From NCBI GenBank assembly GCA_013420905.1, contig JAAXNY010000001.1:1488001-1552000 (forward strand): a stretch of DNA of 64,000 nucleotides. The letters are read 5' to 3'. This DNA comes from Collybia mongolica. Its lineage: Eukaryota; Basidiomycota; Agaricomycetes; Agaricales; Clitocybaceae. Under the pieces are notes generated by a model. The model saw only the letters and a list, made by a program, of their open reading frames with translations, had not been told where the DNA came from and ran no database searches. Within the stretch, counting starts at the first letter, position 1. Every line of letters begins with the position of its first letter. Both the position numbers and the translations under genes were made by a program. Below, in pieces: positions 34,110 through 46,222 of this stretch.

Positions 34110-34676
34110 ATGGTGGCTGCACAAGTTCCTCCTACATATTATGCAGTACCGGTCGTCTATGACGAGATGCATCACGGAATTTGGGCATTCCGACCAATAG
34201 CAGGCGCAGGGCAGCTAGCAAATCCGACGGGATGCCTTGAACGCCGTATGTATGCGATAGATGGCGGCCGTCATATGCACTATAGGTAGAAAGGGTTATT
34301 TTGTGAGCCAGGTGAGTTACCAAACGATGCCTGTGTTATTACAGATCTGACGCAAGAACAACGACTCTTGGAAGTCATCCCAGAAGCAAGTCGGCTAGTC
34401 TTTGATACACATGGAAGCTGGCATTGTGGCTGAGTTTACATTGTCCAGAGGACACCAATACGCGATGAGGAGCATCATTACGCCCATTATTCTCACTATC
34501 GCAGACCATCTTTGTATCAAGCTCCACGCAAATATCATGCCCAAGCTGGTAGTAGAGAAGTTCATCGGTCGACGGACAGCATTTTAGCGATGGCTTAAAG
34601 CCGAGACGTGGGGTGACGGAATTGCCATATCTGAATGTGATTTCGGAAACGGGGTGGTTCATAATATACGGACATA
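34110..34676 (+). pseudogene. Decayed tandem copy of the 33142 gene
   Basis: It begins with an ATG and reads V-V-Y-D-E-M-H-H-G-I-W, L-A-N-P-T-G-C-L-E, then after frameshifts V-I-P-E-A, E-A-G-I-V-A-E-F-T-L-S and D-F-G-N-G-V. These follow the order of the intact neighbour, with an intron at the same place (after V-S-Q). Stops and shifts break it in at least three places. Confidence 0.6.
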
Positions 34677-34899
34677 GAGATAAGAACCCTGAAGTTCTTG
34701 GCCATTATGTCGCTATTGATGCTTTTTCCGTGATAAGTTTGGCGCACTAATTTTACCTTTATGCAAATCGTCCAGTCGGACAGAGTTTGAAAAGTTGAAC
34801 CCAGTAGGGTTGGACAATTTCCTTCACAGTCTTCAGAGACAACCCAATAGTCTGATCAAGGGGGCCGGGCAAAGAAACACTCTGGAATTAGGGATATAT

Positions 34900-35718
34900 C
34901 TATGATAGACCGACTGTTGGTGATTTCAGGGCCGCCGGAAACGCGCTGTTTGCGTTAGACCTGGTTATGGTCTTTTCAGTGAGCTTCTTCCGATGGATTG
35001 TCATATTCCTTTCATAGATCTGTCTCCCCTCTTCCTTCCTCTTTAGGATGACCAACTTCATCGCCGTAACGTCTCTCGTAACCTTCCCAATACGTGCGCG
35101 TTGTCTCCTCTTACTTAAATGGGACCAATCTTCTCCAACGCCGACTTCTGTTCCAAAAACTTTGAGGGGTGTTTTTGGTACGGGTGGTGGAGGAATATTG
35201 CTCTTGTCCATAGTTTTCCATACCCACGCCGTCACAGGCGCTGGAGCAGCTGCAGAAGCAGCATTTGGGATTTCCTGTTTGCTTTTGCGTTTGCCGCTGG
35301 CACGCTGGCTTGGAGCCGGATTGAATGGTATTCGCGTTGTTCGAACAATCTGCAATTCTTTGTTCCCTTCAAGGATAGGTAGGACAGACTTCTTGAGGAA
35401 ACTGGAGCTGAGGGATAAGTGTCCGAAATATTTATGTATTGGTTGAACCTACGTTATTGACTTGATGGGGTGATCGGGGCGCGGTGGCGCGGGTCCGGGG
35501 AGTCTCTGTTTTCCGCCCTTCCCATGAGTTGCGCGACGCAGGGGTACTGGTTCATACTGGAAGTTTGAAGGAACTGGTTCCTTGACAGCAAGTTTGTACA
35601 ACTCGGCAGTGGTGAACCCGGCCGGATTCGGGTTGGTCGCGACGACCTTTCTGACTATTTTAAGCCCCTCTTGCAAAGCAAGCTTGTTCTGGGCACCGAT
35701 ACGAGCAAGAGTGTTCAT
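34900..35718 (-). CDS. Basic protein, possibly mitochondrial
   Basis: Two exons (35718-35453, 35401-34900) with a 51-bp intron give 255 residues. The start chosen is the ATG of M-N-T-L-A-R-I-G; the longer frame upstream lacks support. It is rich in Lys/Arg, with N-terminal K-L-A-L-Q-E-G-L-K-I-V-R-K-V-V and a conserved-looking H-P-I-K-S-I-T-F-L-K-K-S-V-L-P at the exon junction. A basic amphipathic N-terminus would suit a mitochondrial ribosomal or assembly protein, but I do not recognise the family. It starts 158 bp from DCP1, head to head. Confidence 0.7.
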
Positions 35719-35876
35719 CGTGTAGGGACGAGCACTCAACTGCTCACTATTGCGGCTCGGAGTGGTAAGGAAAATATGTTTATTTGGTTGTGTCGCGAGG
35801 GACAAACAAAGCATTGTAGTGACGACTCCGGTCAACAGCCACCGTTTCTCCAACCTAACCACGACCTTTCAACTCG

Positions 35877-38573
35877 ATGGGTCCACCTCGTCGCACCTTC
35901 AACGGCAACATGTCCGATCCACATACCTCACCAAACGACTCATCTGAACCCCCACAATCACCAGTTACACAACGACGCCGCGCACAGTCAGGTGTACCAT
36001 CACAATCCGGACAGCCAAACCTTGGCATGTCTCCGGCCTCGAGATACAATTCTAATCTAAAAGTGCTACGAAGGCGGGATCCTTCAATAGTGTCTATATT
36101 TGACCAGTTCAGTCATGTCTGTCTTTATCATTATAATGGAAAGAAATGGGAAAAACAAGGCTTTGAGGGGAGCATGTTTTTATATGAACGGTTCGTTCCT
36201 TTTACTCTCATTAGACTTCTCCGACCAGAACATCATCCTGAACCTGTCCCAGTGATTCGTATCCTCCCTACGGGTTTTACATCCTCAACCGTATGGGGAT
36301 GGACGATCACATACAACGTCTCTACCCTGAAGATACCGTCGGTGCCCATGGAAGCTACCTCATTATACGCTCATTCCCAGAATACACAAGCCGCAGGCTA
36401 GCGATTGCTCGGTCTTCACCTTCACACGAAATTCCGGACAAGTTTTCAGACGTGTACCGTATCTCTGATGTACCCGTTGCGGAAAAAGGGGAAGCCACAA
36501 CGATTGGGCTTTGGATGTTTGCCACGGATGCGAGAGAGCCTATGATCGACGTGATGAAGCGGTGAGTTTAACTGCTTTTCCCAACTCTATCATCAATTAA
36601 AAGATTATGAAACACAGCCTTCATTCATACATTCAATTAAATGTTCCTTACCCAGAAGAATATAGATATGGCCCAGATAGGCCTCCCCCGCCCAACCCTC
36701 ACAACCGTCCAACAGCGATCCCCTCTGCTCCGCCACAGTGTGACTCATCCAAATTTAGATCATTTGTAATTCCCTCTAACAACCTCTCACAGCTGTGGGC
36801 GGTAGACCTAATATGGGCCCAACATTGACCGTATCTCCGCACTCACATACGCAAGGTGGCCAAGGACACTTCACAGCGCACCATCCTTCTCAGGCTTCAA
36901 CGTCTGTTTCAATGTCTGGGGAAGCATCCGAATTAGATAAGCTATTTGCCAAAATCGAACCTACTCCTGTTTTGTCGGCAGCCATCGCGATTCCGCATTC
37001 AACGTCAAAGATGACTGTCGAATCCCTTTTTGCGGTACTTGGTGGGAATGACCTGACGCCATCGGAGCAAAAGACTCCTTCGGCCAGTCAGCTAGCGTCA
37101 GGCTCAACAAGCACCGGGATCAGTCTCCTCGATTCTATATTCGCGTCAGCCAGCGATATCTCCAATAACGGACTTTCAACTACAACTCTCGTTAATCAAG
37201 GTTTAAGGCCGTCCACCACTCAATCACAAATACAACCTCAAGCTCCTACGATATATTCCCCCACCCCATCTACAAATATTCTCCCTCAAGTACTTAACCA
37301 GGATGTTATATCTACTCTCCTTGGGCTACCTCCTTCTCGGACAGCATCCGCTGCCTCCACAGCATACAGTAGTGGCGCTCATTCACATCCCAGTTCACGT
37401 GAAGGTGATAACGAGGATGAGAGTGACATGTCTATGAGCTACAGGCATGGTTCTGATGGATACTCAGAATCCAGCACAGTTCTGGATCCGGATGCTGAAT
37501 TTGATGAAGAATTACAGGCTGCAGGTGCAAGTGCTGGAAGACCACTTCTGGCCAATCCAGGATATCAGCATGCTGGTACTAACGGGCTCCTTGGAGCATC
37601 AGATCCTGGGAGAGTGCATGGAGACGTTACCCCCCGCGCTCCTCTGAATGGATTTATCACCCCTCCCTTAGTACGGACCAATGGTATCCGTGCACCAACT
37701 CAAACTCCTGGTGCTATTGAGCCGTCCTCCTCAGTCTCCACCATCCTTGGGCCCCACCGCCCTCCCTCGAGGACGTATTCAAGGACCAGCAATGCTGAAC
37801 CCCCGGGCCGCGTAATTGGCGCGATAACTAGCCGTCCTCTTGTTCCATTCGAGGCAGATTCTGAATTATGGCCCTACCCCCGTGCTCCCGTTAACGAACA
37901 CCACGCAGATTCAGATGGTGAAGACATCCTCGAGCTGGACTTTGGGGACACCAGCGCCCTGAGCGACCCTAGTGCTTTCAAGAGAGCTTTGAGAAATGGC
38001 AAGAAGCATAGCCGGGGTGGAAGTGTTAGTGACGGCGCCAATGGTGCTGATGCTGTAAGGGATAAATCGAAGGGCTGGAAAAAAGGAAAGAAGGAGAGAG
38101 CCGCTGAACAACTCAGGATTCGGGAAGAGATTGAGAATAGTTGGGACGTACCAGGACCCTCCGCACATATGGTTGAACATGCAGCCTCAAGCGAACCTGC
38201 ATCTCCTTCCCCATGCCCATCTCCTTCTCCACATCCATCGCCTGAACCGGGTCACTCGCCGCACAACACTCCAACGCCACTTGTGAAACTCACGCCATCA
38301 GTCAACGGTGCCGTGTCGACGCCACAGAAAGCAAGGACGAACGGCTCATTAATCGATGTAAATGCTGCCAGAGAAAGCATCATCTCGACGTTGTCCAGCC
38401 AGGGGTCTCTTTCGGGCAACCTTGAGAGGAACGAGTTTGTGAGGGAAATTTTAACCTTGATTCATGTAAGCCCCCCGCCTTTCAGCGACAACTTCATCTC
38501 AATATCTCTTTTCCAGACCAACAAGCCCTTTGTGGATACTTTGTTCCAAGACTACCGCAGGAGACTGGCGTAG
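35877..38573 (+). CDS. DCP1: mRNA-decapping protein 1
   Basis: Five exons (35877-36190, 36253-36561, 36618-36739, 36793-38465, 38517-38573) give 824 residues. The EVH1-like domain is at about residues 50-220: Y-N-S-N-L-K-V-L-R-R-R-D-P-S-I, S-H-V-C-L-Y-H-Y-N, W-E-K-Q-G-F-E-G-S-M-F-L-Y-E-R, Y-P-P-Y-G-F-Y-I-L-N-R-M-G. A long disordered Ser/Pro-rich region follows. The C-terminal helix F-V-R-E-I-L-T-L-I-H then T-N-K-P-F-V-D-T-L-F-Q-D-Y matches the Dcp1 trimerisation segment. Dcp1 activates Dcp2, which removes the 5' cap of mRNA in cytoplasmic P-bodies. The final exon is only 57 nt. Confidence 0.92.
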
Positions 38574-38870
38574 TGGCGTGTGCCCATGAGTCATCTTTAA
38601 AGGATCTATCATATTAAGCTTCACTGTACGACATTTGTATCACCTCAACTCCTACTCCTTCTACTCCTTCTATCAACCTGAATACGTTGTCTAGGTTTAC
38701 GTTGCACGTTTCCATCACACTTTGCTATCTGTGTTATCAGTCTACTACGCATCCACCATTGTTGTATTGCTAATTATCCTACTAGTACAATCGAGTTATT
38801 GGGAGTCTAACGAAAAATCTGTACTCTTTTGGAATTCTATATATGGGCTGTATTTCCGAAACCGAAAGTC

Positions 38871-40196
38871 TTATAACTCTGCCCCCAGAGACGCGAGGAC
38901 GTTGGCCAGTCGTTCCTTCCGCAGGGGTATCCATAGAACCTCCCCTCCACCTGACGTAGCCTGAGCAGCAACCACAAGGCTATGATCTCGAAATTCTCCC
39001 AACAGCGATCGCAAAGCAGTATCGTTGGTAGCGATGAAGTCATCTCGGGCAGCATTAAAAAGCGTGTCATATCCCATCCCATGTTGCTGTAAATCGCTCG
39101 ACGCCATGTCCCCCCCCTCCTCGATACTTTCCAGCTGCTTCCCACCTAGAAGTGCGAAAAGTTTTTTAGCTTTCTGCGTAACTGACGCCAGAATGTGCAG
39201 CGCTGCCGTTTCAGTCATAGCTGTGGCCGCTTGTGCCGCGGTATCTGCCTTTTTACGGGCGCCACCTCCATGAGCACCAGATATCGACGAGCGATCGGCG
39301 TAAGCGAGTTCGATATCATACGGTGTGAGAGTTGTAAGGTCATGCCATAACCATGCAAATCCGCGTGGTGGGATGGCTCCTGACGTTGGTTTCTCCTCCT
39401 TGCGTGCTGAGCTCTCTGAGGTTGACCACAGCAGGGGCGCATTTATGTGGTCAATGGACGCCACGATGTGAATATTCAAGTTGAGAGCCAACAATGCTAA
39501 GCATGATTTGGCCTTCGCTGACCGGAGGGGTGACGCATCGATGTTGTGGATGATAATATAGAGGTGGCGCTTTTTATCAGGATTGGCGAAAAAGTCGTAT
39601 ATACGTTTGGTTTGGCTTTCTACGGTGGTGGAAGGTGCATCCAACGATAGGATTCCTGGAACATTTTCGATCGAGTTGAGCAGGTCCTTCAATGAAAAGT
39701 CCGGCTGAAACCCATTAGCCACCACGACGTGTCCGGCCCTTGAGCAGTATTCCGTAGCAAATTGGTTAAGAACGCGCCTCTTAGACCCATATCCATACAC
39801 CAAAATATTGAATCCTTCTGCCAACTCGCGCATGAATCGTGTAAACACAAGCGTTCGGGACGGCTCGGTCAACAAGGTGGGCTGGATCGGTGCTAGCATC
39901 GACGCAGACGCGATAGCTTCTGAATACTCATCGGCGGTGAGCGGCGGGACGAGTGAAGAGAAGACATTGGTCGACGTCTGAGCGCGTGATGTTGCGTGTA
40001 TGAAGTAGGCATCGAACGCGGTCTGAACGATGAGGTTGGGCTGATCCTGGATTACAGCTGCCCTTGCTGTAGCTTTCCCTTTTCTTGCAGAACTGGCGGC
40101 AGGGTTGTCGTCCAAATCCGATTCCCCCTCAGAGATGTCGTCCAGCTCATCACCACCATCGCTAGAGGCATCCAGGTGTCTTACCTGCGAACGCAT
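38871..40196 (-). CDS. ORC2: Origin recognition complex subunit 2
   Basis: A single exon of 441 residues. The AAA+-like part has F-N-I-L-V-Y-G-Y-G-S-K-R-R-V-L-N-Q-F-A, typical of ORC2; H-L-Y-I-I-I-H-N-I-D and I-H-I-V-A-S-I-D-H-I-N follow. The C-terminal winged-helix ends in E-V-L-W-I-P-L-R-K-E-R-L. ORC2 binds origins as part of ORC and helps load MCM in the nucleus. The length is below that of many orthologues (about 560-620) because the N-terminal disordered part is short. The ATG is followed at once by CAG|GTAAGA, a good donor, so a different 5' exon cannot be excluded. Confidence 0.9.
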   Translation of the reverse strand: MRSQVRHLDASSDGGDELDDISEGESDLDDNPAASSARKGKATARAAVIQDQPNLIVQTAFDAYFIHATSRAQTSTNVFSSLVPPLTADEYSEAIASASMLAPIQPTLLTEPSRTLVFTRFMRELAEGFNILVYGYGSKRRVLNQFATEYCSRAGHVVVANGFQPDFSLKDLLNSIENVPGILSLDAPSTTVESQTKRIYDFFANPDKKRHLYIIIHNIDASPLRSAKAKSCLALLALNLNIHIVASIDHINAPLLWSTSESSARKEEKPTSGAIPPRGFAWLWHDLTTLTPYDIELAYADRSSISGAHGGGARKKADTAAQAATAMTETAALHILASVTQKAKKLFALLGGKQLESIEEGGDMASSDLQQHGMGYDTLFNAARDDFIATNDTALRSLLGEFRDHSLVVAAQATSGGGEVLWIPLRKERLANVLASLGAEL

Positions 40197-40554
40197 TTCA
40201 AAGTGTCAAAATGATTGCGTTACGCGTCGACAGGCTCGCCTTCCAAGCATTCGAGTTTAGGAATATGGTTATGAGAAAAGATTGGAATACATGGCAGTCA
40301 CGGAGACAAAAACAAAGAAAGGTCAACCGGTTCAGGGTTAAATTCCTCACGCCCCTCTCCTTCTTACAACTTGCCTGCTCAAAACCTCCTCCCTCAAGGG
40401 TTGATATGGGATCAGGAGGACACTTAAATATATTCACCTCCCTGGAACGAGATACTTCGGGATATTCTCGGTATAATCAAACCATAAATGAGTCCCTTCA
40501 AAACGCGTTCATTAGTCTCTCCCCTCAGAGCCCCTCCCAATCACTCAAAGAACA

Positions 40555-42901
<2,347 letters not shown>

Positions 42902-42975
42902 GATGTTTTGCTTCACGCCAAACCTAAACCTAACCCTACTTGCTGATCAGAGTTATTCTCGAGCCCCGCTGTTCA

Positions 42976-44008
42976 CTACCAGGGAAGCTGTAACGGAGTA
43001 GGTAAATTCTTCCCCATAACACGTTCGGCTTCCCCGATATCCCTATCATATGTTTAACACCCGTGAGATACACCACGCGAGAAACCACGAACCCAGGACC
43101 ACGGGGTGCCCAAAATGTTCCCGTCATCTCGTGTGTTATCTTTGATATGAACTCCACTGTGGATCGCGCTGCCTCCTCCGGCTCGACAGCTATTTCCAAA
43201 ATAAATGCTATATATTTATCTGAGCGGGGACATAACCCTTACCTCCTCCTGATTCATAAAATTGATCAAATCCGACGCCTTTCGTCATATCCGTTTTCAT
43301 AAAACCAGGCTGTCGAGTATCCATCAGTTTATGTCATCGAACAGTAGGATCAGGTGTATACCCACATGGATCATCGCTACTGTCACTCCCTTCTCGTGGA
43401 AATCGTTGGCGAGGAGTTTTCCAATCATGTTTGCAGCGGCCTTACTGCCGTGATGCCCGTAATTACCACCACCTTCTTCCTTCGTCCGGAGACTGATTGA
43501 TCCTCCTTCCGTGGTAATCAATATAAATTTGGAGGGCGACGACAGTGAATTTGCTTTCCACCTTTCGTTGCCTGAAATTAGTCCAAGTCATGACGACGTG
43601 ATACCCAGGTTCGATACATACAGGTGATGGGCTAGGAAGACGGGCGCAATGGCCACAACCTTGTACATTTCGACTTCATCCTCGAAATTTGGGCTATCCA
43701 ATGTCTATCATCAAATCAACAAACCTGGGGGCAAGGTCCTGCACGGCAATGGTTCTTACCTCCTTTTTAAACACTCCGGCGTTGATTATCACCAAATCCA
43801 ATTTCGACCCGTTCAAACCTTGCACAATCCTAGCACCCGCGTCCTCTTTTCCGATGTCAACCCCCGGAATCGCGGTCACTCCTGCAGGCAAAGTATCATT
43901 ATGGGATGAACGGACTGTCGCGAAGACTCGATGTCCATCTGCATGCAAAACTTTAGCGAGTTGAAGACCAAGTCCACGCGATGCTCCGATTATAAGACTG
44001 TTCACCAT
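42976..44008 (-). CDS. Short-chain dehydrogenase/reductase
   Basis: Six exons (44008-43760, 43704-43622, 43561-43366, 43309-43243, 43189-43093, 43042-42976) give 252 residues. The N-terminus has S-L-I-I-G-A-S-R-G-L-G-L (TGxxxGxG type, NAD(P) binding) and I-I-N-A-G-V. The active-site region reads G-G-N-Y-G-H-H-G-S-K-A-A-A-N-M, then H-P-G-F-M-K-T-D-M. Counting back four from the Lys gives His, not Tyr; the Tyr is six back, so the YxxxK motif is not canonical. The C-terminus is W-A-P-R-G-P-G and ends L-P-T-P-L-Q-L-P-W. Substrate unknown. The third-exon acceptor (CGAAAG) was chosen because it alone keeps the frame. It is convergent with the GH1 gene. Confidence 0.85.
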
Positions 44009-44662
44009 AGCTTTCTCAATTGTAGTCGAAGGATGGTACGAACGAAACAAGTTCAATTTAATGGGTCAAGATAATGACGTCATGTGGTGCAGCCCAGCTC
44101 CACGGCTTTCGCGCCGCGAAGGGAATATTTGATACTTCGAGGAAGGTGTTTATCGCCCACATGGAAGAGAACATCAGAAAGGATAGGCAAAGCTTGGGTT
44201 AAAGCTAGGGTATTACAATCGGTGTCATAGTTTGGCCAGTTTCAAAATTATATTTATTTGACACATTCAAAGCCCCAACCAAAAAATATCCTGTTGCGTT
44301 TCTGTGGAGAGAGGGTCAATACCATGATACAACGGCAGAGGATTAAAAGGTCACACATCTAGACGCTGCTTCACTTCGCGAGGTTTGGGGGGGCTCAGAG
44401 TTGAGCTTAATAATACCACCGACACGTCTCCGTACCAGTTGAGGATCATGAGCGTCTCCTGGTGTTGTAAGTATTGAAGAGTTATTGTTTGGATACTGAA
44501 CAAGGACGGTCCCGCTTGAAGGATTATTGGAAAGTTCGTCTGAGAGGTGGTGTGGCCGGGGGTATGGACGTCAAATTAAAGCCGCAAGGAGGCCTATTTG
44601 GAGTTGCCGTGGAGTTACTATCACTCAAAGGCCCAGGCGGGATAATTATAAAAGTGTTTTCA
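44009..44662. other. Intergenic, no gene seen
   Basis: It holds the SDR promoter (-) and the 3' side of the secreted-protein gene. A minus frame at 44524-44700 has a Pro-rich, protein-like composition and might be the true C-terminus of the next gene (see there). Confidence 0.4.
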
Positions 44663-45136
44663 CTAGAAGAGACAGCAGATCCTGCTTTCTTTCCGCCTTT
44701 CTTTTCCAGGCTTCTTCCTAAAAAATTTCTTCGGCGCGGGATGACCAGAACGGGAAGTCTTTCCCTTGCCCTTTTCGACAACGGTTGTTGCCGTAGAAAT
44801 CAGGTCGATTGTGCCTGGCTTGACGCTGTTCTGCACAACTGTGGTCACTGAGCTGACAATCGTAATAGGGTCTCCGTGACGGGAGCTGTGCAACTCGTTG
44901 ATTCCAGCGTCTTTTTGAACAATGCCTCGTGAGATTTCATTGCCAACAAGGCCTGGAGTGTGAGCTCTAGGCGCTAAGGCATCAACATTATCTCGTGGCG
45001 TGAACCTAAGAGCAATGGGAGGTGCATTTGGAGGTTGATGAGAAGAAGCGTCATACCTGACCGGAGCGGCGAACGAAGTCGAGACGCCGTTCAAAACCAG
45101 ACTCGCAAGAAAGAATGAGACAGTCGAGGGGATCAT
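44663..45136 (-). CDS. Small secreted protein with basic tail
   Basis: From the ATG at 45136 the protein has a clear signal peptide (M-I-P-S-T-V-S-F-F-L-A-S-L-V-L-N-G-V-S-T, cleavage near F-A-A-P). A Pro/Ser/Val-rich middle (I-V-S-S-V-T-T-V-V) and a Lys/Arg-rich end follow, 157 residues in all. An ATG seven codons upstream (45157) would weaken the signal peptide. Near the end a second frame (G-K-K-A-G-S-A-V-S-S-S-E-N) continues for about 50 more codons to 44524, so a small intron or indel may extend the protein. Only one Cys pair, at the very end. Function unknown. Confidence 0.5.
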   Translation of the reverse strand: MIPSTVSFFLASLVLNGVSTSFAAPVRYDASSHQPPNAPPIALRFTPRDNVDALAPRAHTPGLVGNEISRGIVQKDAGINELHSSRHGDPITIVSSVTTVVQNSVKPGTIDLISTATTVVEKGKGKTSRSGHPAPKKFFRKKPGKERRKESRICCLF

Positions 45137-46222
45137 GGCTATAGGACATTTGTCCATTTTTATGTGTTCTGGAGACTTTCGAAGTGAATATGTCGACTAG
45201 AAAATTAAGGGATCAACTCGAACTTTGTAGTGACGGACTCTAAGACAACCGGTGCCAAGAGTAGAAGATGGGGAGCACAGCTGGAGACTTTCGATAACAT
45301 TCCAGAGATTTGACATCGTTCTGGACCTGTAATAGGCATTGTTTCGCCAACCGCGCCGATGGACATCGAGCCCGAGCAAACCCGGACCAAACCCCAATGA
45401 GCATGTCAACAAGGTCATATCATGATCCTAAACGATCACACACAAAGCTGTGATGAAGCACAATAACGAAACAAATATTCCTACGATGTTAACTTGTAGA
45501 CTCAGATCGAGTTAGAAGGTGGTTGTGAGTGAGGATCCGCTACAAAGCAAACAAAATGTTGGACCCGACGGCAAACAGCGGCAAACCCATGAGAAGGCTC
45601 ATGCTCCAGATTAAGTCTGTCGGAAGCTTCCGGCCTTTTTAACAATACGGTCGATTTTCGGTGGGCTGAAACAGTGAGGGCATCGTCGGTTCAAGTCCAC
45701 TGATGGAATCAACGAGTCCGGTGGTGGCGGTGTCAGTCATCGTATACAAGAGGCTGATCATAGGTTACAGTTTGTATTTGTAACCCTTATAGCGAGACCT
45801 TGCTGGTTAGAACGGGCACAAAGAGTGATTTGAGAATCAGATACCAAAAGGTCGCGACATAGCACGATGCCCACGTTGCGCACGAACATTAGTGACCACC
45901 GTCACGTGGGTACTTAAATCGATTCCTCCTATAGCAATGAACACTAATGAACAATGATGGTTATCTCAACTTGACTCCTACACGTAGTAAGCCTATGCGT
46001 AAGATTATATCCACTCCGGAACCGACAATCCTCCCTCCCCCCCCTCCTCGATAAGATCAAAGGTTTTTCGATCGTTTATATTAACCATCGGCACTCCGTC
46101 CTCTTACACCCTGTTGGCTTAATTGTTCTGGATTACCCACTGGATTTTCAAGACTCCTGCCTCTGCGTCTACGCCCCGCCAATTCTAGCTTGTGTCGATC
46201 TAAACAGCTTGTCCATCAACGT
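45137..46222. other. Intergenic, no gene seen
   Basis: About 1.1 kb. A minus ORF at 45197-45418 has no family resemblance. The word GGTTCAAGTCC near 45690 looks like a Pol III B box, but no tRNA folds around it. Confidence 0.4.

Noticed and set aside
45680..45720. GGTTCAAGTCC as B box of a tRNA gene
   Set aside because: The T-stem does not pair beyond two bases, and no A box or acceptor stem lies at the right distance.
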